This document shows, in pieces, positions 26,626 through 34,447 of a DNA stretch of 64,000 bases (position 1 is its first letter; the number at the start of each line of letters is the position of its first letter). Under the pieces are notes generated by a model. It was not told the origin of the DNA and did not search any database. It saw nothing but the letters and a program-made list of their open reading frames with translations. This DNA comes from Legionella sp. PATHC035 (lineage in GTDB: Bacteria > Pseudomonadota > Gammaproteobacteria > Legionellales > Legionellaceae), in assembly GCF_026191115.1 (NCBI RefSeq), contig NZ_JAPHOT010000001.1, forward strand, positions 2,237,501 through 2,301,500. The letters are read 5' to 3'. Position numbers and translations under genes: made by a program.

Positions 26626-28497
26626 ATGAAAATTCGATTAACAATGGCTCAGGCTTTATTACGGTTTTTAGCGAATCAATATGTTGTCATGGATAGTAAA
26701 GAACATCAATTTGTCGCAGGGGTTTTTGGAATTTTTGGTCATGGTAATGTCACGGGTTTAGGTGAGGCACTTGAATACGATAATTATGGCTTGACCTATT
26801 ACCAAGGCCATAATGAACAAGGAATGGCTCATGCTGCTACCGCCTATGCAAAACAAAAAAACAGATTAAGTATTTTTGCCTGTACCTCATCAATAGGACC
26901 GGGGGCGACCAATATGATTACCGCTGCGGCAACAGCAACTACGAACAGAATTCCTTTGCTGTTGCTTCCAGGCGATACATTCAGCTGCAGACAGCCAGAT
27001 CCCGTATTGCAACAACTTGAAGTGGCCTATGATTACACGCTCTCGGTCAATGATTGCTTCAAACCCGTCAGTAAATATTGGGACCGGATTACTCGGCCGG
27101 AGCAATTAATGACGGCATGCCTTAATGCGATGAGGGTTTTAACTGATCCTGCTGAAACGGGTACAGTCACCCTCTGTCTTCCTCAAGATGTGCAATCCGA
27201 GGCCTATGATTATGAGGCCTCTTTTTTTAACAAACGTCTTTGGCATATTGATCGAGAAGCCGTTAGTGAGCGCGCCCTTGAGGAAGCAAGCCAATTGCTT
27301 CTAAAAGCAAAAAAACCACTCATTATTGCAGGGGGAGGGGTGCATTATTCATTGGCTACTGAGGCTTTAGCGCAATTTGCCGCACATCATAAAATTCCAG
27401 TTGCGGAAACCCAGGCTGGTAAAAGTGCTTTGCCAGCGAGTCATTCCATGAATGTGGGTGGAATAGGAGTCACTGGCTCTGAAGTCGCAAATGTGCTTGC
27501 TGCGCAAGCGGATGTTATTTTAGTGATTGGTTCACGGCTACAAGATTTTACAACCGCATCTAAATGGGGTTTTAAAAATGAAGAATGTCGTATCATTCAT
27601 CTGAATGTGTCTCGTTTTGATGCGATCAAAATGAATGGTTTGATGTTGAAAGGCGATGCGAAAACAGGTTTAGAGCAACTAGGGAAAAAACTAGGGGTTT
27701 ATCAAACATCTAAAGAATATCAGCAAGGCGTAAAACACTATCAGCATGAATGGCAACAGGAATTAAAGCGTATCGGTGCGGTGCCCCATGCTGAGCAAGA
27801 GGGGTTATCACAAGCCAAAGTGATTACTATGTTAAACGAGATGGTAACGGATGAGGATGTTATTATCGGTGCGGCAGGTAGTTTGCCTGGTGACTTGCAT
27901 CGTCTTTGGAAATCGAAAAAACCCAAAGATTATCATCTGGAATATGCTTATTCCTGCATGGGTTATGAAGTCGCTGCAGGTTTAGGCGTGCGCTTGGCGC
28001 AAGCTAACAATAAGGGTGAGGTTTACGTACTCGTAGGCGATGGGAGTTTTGTGATGATGCATTCAGAGTTGCTTACCAGCATTCAAGAACATCAAAAAAT
28101 GACGATCATTCTCTTTAATAATCATGGTTTTCAATGCATTAGAAACTTACAGGAAAGTCAAGGAAGTCAAGGTTTTGGTAATGAGTTTCGCTTTCGGGAA
28201 GAGCAAACCCATCAGTTGTCTGGAGAATATCTACCAATTGATTTTTGTAAGTACGCCGAAGGGTTAGGGGCAAAAACCTTTTTTGTAGATTCTTATGAGC
28301 AATTGCCTGTGGCTCTGGATGCGGCACGTCATGAAAAACATTCGTCAGTGATCGTCTTACCCATATTACCTAAAACCATGAGTCATGGTTATCAAACCTG
28401 GTGGCGTGTAGGCGTTGCCGAGGTATCTAATTCTGTAGATGTAAGCCATGCGCATCAAGCGATGCGCGCACAGTTAAAACAAGTGAGAGAATATTAA
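26626..28497 (+). CDS. iolD: 3D-(3,5/4)-trihydroxycyclohexane-1,2-dione hydrolase
   Basis: 623 residues from the ATG at 26626, six bases after AAGGG (the ATG at 26620 overlaps the site). ThDP-dependent enzyme family: GNVTGLGEALEYD, YQGHNEQGMAHAATAYA with the cofactor-activating Glu, SIGPGATNMITAAATAT, and the diphosphate motif VGDGSFVMMHSELL ending in NNHGFQCI. IolD opens the ring of the inositol-derived diketone. The 179 bases between iolCB and iolD hold a CCCGCG/CGCGGG hairpin (about 26549-26567) and a G8 run (26578-26585), an unusual break inside an otherwise tight operon. Confidence 0.95.
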   Translation: MKIRLTMAQALLRFLANQYVVMDSKEHQFVAGVFGIFGHGNVTGLGEALEYDNYGLTYYQGHNEQGMAHAATAYAKQKNRLSIFACTSSIGPGATNMITAAATATTNRIPLLLLPGDTFSCRQPDPVLQQLEVAYDYTLSVNDCFKPVSKYWDRITRPEQLMTACLNAMRVLTDPAETGTVTLCLPQDVQSEAYDYEASFFNKRLWHIDREAVSERALEEASQLLLKAKKPLIIAGGGVHYSLATEALAQFAAHHKIPVAETQAGKSALPASHSMNVGGIGVTGSEVANVLAAQADVILVIGSRLQDFTTASKWGFKNEECRIIHLNVSRFDAIKMNGLMLKGDAKTGLEQLGKKLGVYQTSKEYQQGVKHYQHEWQQELKRIGAVPHAEQEGLSQAKVITMLNEMVTDEDVIIGAAGSLPGDLHRLWKSKKPKDYHLEYAYSCMGYEVAAGLGVRLAQANNKGEVYVLVGDGSFVMMHSELLTSIQEHQKMTIILFNNHGFQCIRNLQESQGSQGFGNEFRFREEQTHQLSGEYLPIDFCKYAEGLGAKTFFVDSYEQLPVALDAARHEKHSSVIVLPILPKTMSHGYQTWWRVGVAEVSNSVDVSHAHQAMRAQLKQVREY

Positions 28498-28508
28498 GGA
28501 AATTATTT

Positions 28509-29390
28509 ATGCACATCAAACTGGGAATTGCACCAATCAATTGGTGCAATGATGATGATCCTGAATTAGGTAAAGAAATTAGTTTTGCACAATGCATTAG
28601 GGAAATGTCAGAGGCGGGTTATGTGGGTACTGAATTAGGTAATAAATACCCACGCGATCCTTCAATTTTAAAAAAAGCTTTAACTGAGCGGGGATTACAA
28701 TTGTCCAGTGCGTGGTTTAGCACTTTTTTTACTGAGCCAGGACAATATGAAGCCACTTTATCACGTTTTATGGACCATTTAAGTTTTATGAGAGCGATGG
28801 GCGCATCGTTTATCAATGTATGCGAATGTGGGCATGCGATTCAAGGAACAGAACTTCCTATCCTAAGCCCGCATAAACCTGAATTGAGCGCGGAGCAATG
28901 GGAACAGCTGATTCAAGGTCTACATGCTATGGGTCGTATGGCCCATGATTTTAATCTGCACCTTGTTTATCACTATCATGCAGGAACAGGGGTTTTTTAT
29001 GAGCATGAAATCGATTATTTAATGGAAAATACCAGTCCGCAATTGATTTCGTTGTTACTGGATACCGGACATGCGGCCTTTGCTGATATTGATTCGCTTG
29101 CTCTAATCAATAAATACCATGAGCGTATTTTATATGTTCACTTAAAGGATATTCGCGCGGACGTGCTGCATAAAGTGAAGCACGAACAGATGAACTTTAT
29201 GGATGCCGTACGTGCAGGAGTCTTCACCGTTCCAGGCGATGGGGCTCTTGAATTTGCTCCCATTTTTGAAATGATGCGCAAGTACCAATATTCTGGTTGG
29301 ATGATTGTAGAAGCAGAGCAAGATCCCGCGAAAGCGCCCCCCCTCCAGTATGCTAAAAAAGCTTTTGATTTTTTGCAGCCGTATCTGTAG
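28509..29390 (+). CDS. iolE: Inosose dehydratase
   Basis: 293 residues, TIM-barrel of the xylose-isomerase-like group. Typical IolE wording: GIAPINWCNDDDPELG at the N-terminus, GYVGTELGNKYPRD, a metal-site sequence LLLDTGHAAFADID, YVHLKDIRADVL and PGDGALEFAPIFEMM, then WMIVEAEQDPAKAPP. It removes water from scyllo-inosose to give the IolD substrate. It starts 11 bases after iolD with an AAGGA site. A weak GGGCT/AGCCC hairpin (29411-29425) follows. Confidence 0.95.
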   Translation: MHIKLGIAPINWCNDDDPELGKEISFAQCIREMSEAGYVGTELGNKYPRDPSILKKALTERGLQLSSAWFSTFFTEPGQYEATLSRFMDHLSFMRAMGASFINVCECGHAIQGTELPILSPHKPELSAEQWEQLIQGLHAMGRMAHDFNLHLVYHYHAGTGVFYEHEIDYLMENTSPQLISLLLDTGHAAFADIDSLALINKYHERILYVHLKDIRADVLHKVKHEQMNFMDAVRAGVFTVPGDGALEFAPIFEMMRKYQYSGWMIVEAEQDPAKAPPLQYAKKAFDFLQPYL

Positions 29391-29608
29391 ACGCAGCGCA
29401 TTGGATTTCGGGGGCTGCATTAGCCCTCTGGGGTTTCGCGGGGCTACTCCTAGGCTTGTATCGACACACTTGATGTTCTCTCAGCCCACTAAAGTGCCGC
29501 AAAGAGTAAATCCTTAACTATACTTATTTATAGTGAATTGATAGAGCTGTCTTTAGTGACTACTGCGCTAAGGAGTCTACTCATTCCTCTGTTCTAAGTG
29601 AGGTTGTT

Positions 29609-32272
29609 ATGGGGCTAGCATTAACACAAGCGTTTACTTTTGGAGACAATGGACAGCATACGGTTGAGGTAAAACTCACTGATGGAGATAGAACACCAAG
29701 TACTTTGGAAGAGTATCTGTATGTATTGGATCATATTACGCAAATTTGCGAAGATGAAGGGGAGGCGTTCTTAGCCAATGCTTATGTAAAGAAGTTAACA
29801 AAAATTCTATTAGAAAAATATCAAGAACATCTTCGGGCAACTCAAAGCGATTGGTATGATAAGGATAATCCCAAGTTATTTACGGTAGCAAAGCAGCTGG
29901 AAGCTTTTGCTTTTCTAACTGGGGAGCAAGAGGGTATTGAGGCAATTATTGGAGAGTTTCCCTTATTAAAATTAATAAAAACCAACTACGAAGCGTATCA
30001 ACAGGATAATTTTCTGGATAACCTCGAACCGCTCAAATTTAAAAATTTTAATCGTCCCCTACTCGCCTTACAGATGATGATGCGCGTCCTGGATCCTCGT
30101 TTCATCAATCAACGGGATGAGCAGGTCTGTGGGGTCAACGCTTTTGTGCACAATATCACCCTGTTTAATCCTATGAAATACGTCCGTATGGTATCAGAAT
30201 TGGCTGCAACAGGGGTTTGCGATCTTAAAGAATTTGCTGGTAAAGAAGGCGTGTTACGCGTCGAAGTCACTGAGGGCGTGGCCAATAAAGAAAGCTCGGA
30301 TGGAAGCGACATTCGTGATGCGGATCATATTATTTTGAATGGCATCCGTTCATCAAAAAACGCGATTGTCGGTTATAGAAACGAAGGATCGGAGCTTGCC
30401 AAACAACTTTTTGGGGTGACGACCCACAATGAAATAAAACGTTGGATGAAACAAGCGGGGTATCATCACGTACAGAATATACCTGTCCATGAAAGAGCAG
30501 CCATAAAGCAATTAAATTTGCTGATTAAAGACGGCTATATGGTGGGTCTTGCTGGTACTGGAAGTCTGGCTAATTATATTTTGAATCCGGAGGAAGGAGC
30601 ACCGGATAGTCAAAACCTCGTGCAACGTTTTATGGATGGTCATTTTTTTATTATTCGAGACATAGACTTTGATAAAGATACGGATATGGTGCATGTGCGA
30701 ATTATGACTTGGGGTGAGGAGAAGTCGGCGTCTATTCCCTTTGCCGAGTGGAAAAAGAACATTGGTCTTGTTGGAACTGCGGTTGTTGGACAAGACCCCT
30801 ATATGAATTCAATGCTTCGTAAAAAAGTCCAGGAAATCGATCTTAATCTTTCTAATCCTAGTACCTATTGTTCTCCTCAGGCCTATTGTTTATTTGTAAA
30901 ACAGCAACATGGGTCTCAAGATAAAAAAATTGATGCGCTCTTAGAAGAAGCTTTTCAACATAAAAATGGAAAAACATGGTGGGCAGCCGCAAAAGAAATC
31001 CAGGATCTTCTCCACCAATTACCAGCCGGTACAGTAGAGCGCACTCTTTTAGATATTTCAATTATTCCCGAAGTTAATTCAGCGATTAAAGCAGAATTCG
31101 AAAGAATTCATCAGATAGTCGATTCAGCTGAAAAGATAAGCGCTTTAGAAAAGATAGGAATCCAAGATAATATTGAAGTACAACGACAATTAATTCCATT
31201 ATACGTGCAAAAAGAACGGTGGGATGATGTTCGTGAGATTGTGCGGCATGCCAAATACAGCCGAACTGATCAGCAAATTATAAAAGGATGTTTGGAGGTG
31301 GCATGTACTAAAGTGAGTTCCGAAAGCAGGAAAGTAACGGTTCCTCCCGATATCAGTGAGCTGCTGAATGAGGAGGCACTATTTGCTATCGAACAAATCC
31401 ATCTTATAGATGATGCAACAGATAAAATAAACGCTTTAGAAAAAAAATTAGGCATGCAAAACACAATTGGAGTACAACGAGAATTAATTCCATTATATGT
31501 GCAGAAAGAACGGTGGGATGATGTTCGTGAGATAGTTCGAAGTATGAAAGATTACAGCCAAGCTGATCAGAAAATAGTCCAAGACTGCTTAAAGGAGGCT
31601 TGTGCTAAAGAGAGCACTGAGAGTAAAAAAGTGACTGTTCCCCACGATATTCAAGAATTGCTGGATCAGAATACAAAAATTCATTTGACAGCTCAGCAAT
31701 TAATTGATGCGGTGAGTGAGAAGACGGGGCTACCAAAGGGAGGAGGCTTTACCTATGGACTTCGAGGTAGGTTATTAGAGTCGATTAGGTCTCGATATCA
31801 GCAAGAAGGAAAAGAGGTTCACCATTTGGATCAAGTGAGCTTATTGAAGAAAGATGTCTATAATTTTGTATCTCTTCTTGATAGAGAACTTCACCGCGCA
31901 GAGCCCGCCCATAAAATAATGAACAAACAAAAACTAACCCAATTTTGTACAACTCTTCTTGATACTATTAACGATCCACAAGTTTTGGAGCGTTTCTGCT
32001 ACCGAAAAAACCGAGTCTTAATGAAAATATGCGAATTTTTCTTAAAAGTGGCGTCCTATTTTGAGAAAAATATAATTACAAAAGGTGTTGAAAAAACCAG
32101 GAACTTTAAGGAAGACTTCAGTGACATTAAAGAGAATGATGCAGAACCAGAAAACGCTAATCAAATTAAAGCAGGTGCTGATCTAAATCCAGAACCAGAA
32201 AGCTATGATGACATCAAAAAGAATGATGAATTAAAGCCAGGACCAGAAAGTCCTGGTATTACTTATAATTGA
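29609..32272 (+). CDS. Large protein with papain-like motif and internal duplication, candidate effector
   Basis: 887 residues, no signal peptide. EQVCGVNAFVHNITLFNPMK (Cys about 173) followed by YVRMVSELAATGVCDL resembles the Cys-bearing helix of papain-like peptidases, and MDGHFFIIRDIDFDKD (His about 344) with VRIMTWGEEK supplies a His strand. Residues about 510-593 and 607-688 are a duplicated module of about 80 residues sharing LIPLYVQKERWDDVREIV. The C-terminal 60 residues are acidic and repetitive (EPENANQI, NPEPESYDDIKKNDELKPGP), a typical Dot/Icm-type tail. A GAGG site precedes the ATG. The iol operon ends 218 bases upstream. Protease and effector calls are inferences; no homologue is named. 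Confidence 0.75.
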   Translation: MGLALTQAFTFGDNGQHTVEVKLTDGDRTPSTLEEYLYVLDHITQICEDEGEAFLANAYVKKLTKILLEKYQEHLRATQSDWYDKDNPKLFTVAKQLEAFAFLTGEQEGIEAIIGEFPLLKLIKTNYEAYQQDNFLDNLEPLKFKNFNRPLLALQMMMRVLDPRFINQRDEQVCGVNAFVHNITLFNPMKYVRMVSELAATGVCDLKEFAGKEGVLRVEVTEGVANKESSDGSDIRDADHIILNGIRSSKNAIVGYRNEGSELAKQLFGVTTHNEIKRWMKQAGYHHVQNIPVHERAAIKQLNLLIKDGYMVGLAGTGSLANYILNPEEGAPDSQNLVQRFMDGHFFIIRDIDFDKDTDMVHVRIMTWGEEKSASIPFAEWKKNIGLVGTAVVGQDPYMNSMLRKKVQEIDLNLSNPSTYCSPQAYCLFVKQQHGSQDKKIDALLEEAFQHKNGKTWWAAAKEIQDLLHQLPAGTVERTLLDISIIPEVNSAIKAEFERIHQIVDSAEKISALEKIGIQDNIEVQRQLIPLYVQKERWDDVREIVRHAKYSRTDQQIIKGCLEVACTKVSSESRKVTVPPDISELLNEEALFAIEQIHLIDDATDKINALEKKLGMQNTIGVQRELIPLYVQKERWDDVREIVRSMKDYSQADQKIVQDCLKEACAKESTESKKVTVPHDIQELLDQNTKIHLTAQQLIDAVSEKTGLPKGGGFTYGLRGRLLESIRSRYQQEGKEVHHLDQVSLLKKDVYNFVSLLDRELHRAEPAHKIMNKQKLTQFCTTLLDTINDPQVLERFCYRKNRVLMKICEFFLKVASYFEKNIITKGVEKTRNFKEDFSDIKENDAEPENANQIKAGADLNPEPESYDDIKKNDELKPGPESPGITYN
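31175..31533 (+). repeat. Recent internal direct duplication inside the 887-aa gene
   Basis: Positions 31175-31239 and 31469-31533 are 65-base copies differing at only four sites, exactly 294 bases (98 codons) apart, embedded in two longer diverged protein modules. All four changes leave the frame intact. The copies could recombine to gain or lose a module. Confidence 0.85.
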
Positions 32273-32334
32273 ACGTTACCAAGGCGAATAGTTTTTTAAT
32301 CCATCCGCCTTTGATTTAGGGGTAGTAATGAGGA

Positions 32335-33156
32335 TTAGTTACAACTTAGTTCTTTACCCGTTGATTTCTCACTAAACTCCTTCGTCAACAGTTCTATTTT
32401 TTGTCCTAATTGATTTTTCCCGATGATTTTTTCCGATGCCTTATAAAATGATTGGGAAAGATAAGCGTACACATACCCTGAATTCGGTTCTTCGGTTTTA
32501 CGTCGTTGAATGTCTTTTTCCTCAGAGCACAGACTATTTAAAAGTACCTTCATGAGCTCTTGGTATTCCCGCTCATTCTCATTTTCATAGCGAGAAAAAA
32601 GATTTCCGGCATTTTGAATGTACTTAAGGATTAAAGTTTTTTTGGCATCAAAAATATCTCTATCGATATTAGTGGTAGCGAATTCAAATTCTTTATCAAG
32701 AATATATTCATATAAAACAGATGAAAAATGATAAAACCACGGGGCGTCTTTTTTACTCGTAAATAAGGATTCATCCTTAATATTGACGATGATCTGAGGA
32801 CTACTTTGAACCAGGTCGCTCAATGCGTTAATAAAACTGATCAAGCTTGCAGTGAAAAAAGTTTCATAAAGATCAGTGGTGAACGAAGTTTTATATTTTT
32901 TGTTATATTCTAAAACAGCACTGGTCGCTTCTTTTAATTTCGCGTTAATGGTGTTTAAAACCTGATCGAAATATTTAACATAATCATTTTCAAATTCGAT
33001 CTCTTTAATGGCTGTGACTAAATCTCGAGCAATTTCATTTCGTTGAATTAATAATTCAGCTTCTTTACCCTTATATGTCTTCTCATCTACCTGCGCCTGA
33101 TAGGCATCCAATATTTTTTGACAATAACGGTGTGTAATATCTTTAAAAATGCACAT
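32335..33156 (-). CDS. Helical protein of unknown function, candidate effector
   Basis: 273 residues, start at the ATG at 33156 after a good AGAGAGGGA site. Largely helical by composition, with long polar helices (AELLIQRNEIARDLVTAIKE, ENEREYQELMKVLLNSL) and no membrane segment or signal peptide. The tail ELLTKEFSEKSTGKELSCN is rich in Glu, Ser and Lys, as in many Dot/Icm substrates. Convergent with the 887-aa gene. No domain recognised; the effector suggestion rests on tail composition and on the neighbourhood. Confidence 0.65.
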   Translation of the reverse strand: MCIFKDITHRYCQKILDAYQAQVDEKTYKGKEAELLIQRNEIARDLVTAIKEIEFENDYVKYFDQVLNTINAKLKEATSAVLEYNKKYKTSFTTDLYETFFTASLISFINALSDLVQSSPQIIVNIKDESLFTSKKDAPWFYHFSSVLYEYILDKEFEFATTNIDRDIFDAKKTLILKYIQNAGNLFSRYENENEREYQELMKVLLNSLCSEEKDIQRRKTEEPNSGYVYAYLSQSFYKASEKIIGKNQLGQKIELLTKEFSEKSTGKELSCN

Positions 33157-33646
33157 TGTCCCTCTCTTTTTTGTTCGCTTGAAAGTGCCTGAAAATAAGT
33201 TATATACTTTCAGGAAAATATCCGTCTTTACTCTTCACAGCTTCGTTTTCAAAAATACTATCAAGGTCTTTTTCTATTGCGCTATCATGTCCTCATAATG
33301 AATTTCCCAACCTGCATTCCATTGGGTGATTCAAAAAATAAATTGTTTAAATAATAGGTTAGATAATCACAGTGCCTAATATTAACTCATTGCACGTGGC
33401 ACGAAAAGTCACTGAGCTAGATTATTTTTATCGGATTTTAAGTTACGAATGAGCGGGATTCCGTGGGCAAGCCGCGGGACCCAGATAGTAGTGTTTGTCG
33501 TGACACTAACAGCAAACACCACTGGGATAAGTGTTTATAAATTTTATTTTTCATGGTATTTCATGGGGTGCAGTTTGAACTAAGGCCTTTGACAATTCAC
33601 TAAACGGGGGTGATTTTAAAGCACAGAAATTCAGCATACTTGGAGG
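33157..33646. repeat. Intergenic region with imperfect long inverted repeat
   Basis: 490 bases with no gene seen. From 33480 to 33526 CCCAG-ATAG-TAGTGTTTG can pair with CAAACACCACTGGG, leaving a 4-base bulge and a 15-base loop. Just upstream CCGTGG-GCAAG-CCGCGG (about 33461-33477) forms a GC hairpin. The pair looks like a Legionella-type dispersed intergenic repeat. The AT-rich remainder probably holds the promoters of the divergent flanking genes. Confidence 0.5.
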
Positions 33647-34387
33647 ATGTGCCCATGGACTCGCCAAAAGTACCGCATTGTGCAGAATAGTAGTTGGGTT
33701 CACAAACCCTATGAGCTCAAATGGAGATTGGCTGTGGTTAAATTTTATAAATTCAAAGAAATTGAGATTCACTCGCCAAAATATCGTCAAAAGTTGCGCA
33801 AAGCCTTAGAAACGACCATGTCGGTATGTCTTGCGAGTACTTCTGCTTTAGTTATTAATCCATTGACAGCAAAAATACGCATGGAACGGGCGGCTCAATA
33901 TAATGAAAATAGTTTATTGGCTGTGCGTGGAATCGGTGAAATAAGAACTTTTTTATTTAAAGTATCACAATATCGCGAGGACAAGCAGATTAATTTTCTC
34001 GATGCTAGGGCGCCAATAAAATACCTCATGTCTACATGGAAGACGGGGAATTGTGAACATCAGGCATTTTATTTAGCCGCCATACTGAGGCAACAAAACA
34101 TTCCTGCATTAATTTATGATATTGAAGACATAAAACATACGGTGGTAATTACAAAGGAATTCCTACTTGATCCCTGGATAGGTGATATGTTCGCACTGAC
34201 CGATATTGCTTTACTTGCTGATTTTTATAATTCAACACTCAATATGAATGCGTCATCGTTAAATCGATTATTAAGCAACCACAATTTTTTTTTCTATGAG
34301 CACTTGAATCAAGAAACGTTAAGACACTATTTTGCGCCGCAAAATGAAGAAAATGTCCCAAATGCCGGTTGTTGTGTGCTTTTTTGA
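33647..34387 (+). CDS. Transglutaminase/papain-fold protein with C-terminal CaaX box, candidate effector
   Basis: Up to 246 residues. A Cys-His-Asp order is visible: TWKTGNCEHQAFYLAAILRQ (Cys about 135), IEDIKHTVVITKE (His about 164) and FLLDPWIGDMFA (Asp about 174), as in transglutaminase-like and related papain-fold enzymes. The protein ends NAGCCVLF: CVLF is a CaaX prenylation box with a second Cys just before it that could be palmitoylated. Host prenylation is known for several Legionella effectors. The start is uncertain: GGAGG at 33642-33646 abuts the ATG at 33647, and the ATG at optimal spacing (33655) is out of frame and stops after 11 codons, so the 5' end may carry a frameshift. Confidence 0.72.
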   Translation: MCPWTRQKYRIVQNSSWVHKPYELKWRLAVVKFYKFKEIEIHSPKYRQKLRKALETTMSVCLASTSALVINPLTAKIRMERAAQYNENSLLAVRGIGEIRTFLFKVSQYREDKQINFLDARAPIKYLMSTWKTGNCEHQAFYLAAILRQQNIPALIYDIEDIKHTVVITKEFLLDPWIGDMFALTDIALLADFYNSTLNMNASSLNRLLSNHNFFFYEHLNQETLRHYFAPQNEENVPNAGCCVLF

Positions 34388-34447
34388 GATGGATTTGATT
34401 TTAAAAAAATTAAGACCATTAGCTTGTCCACGATAAAATAAATGATG

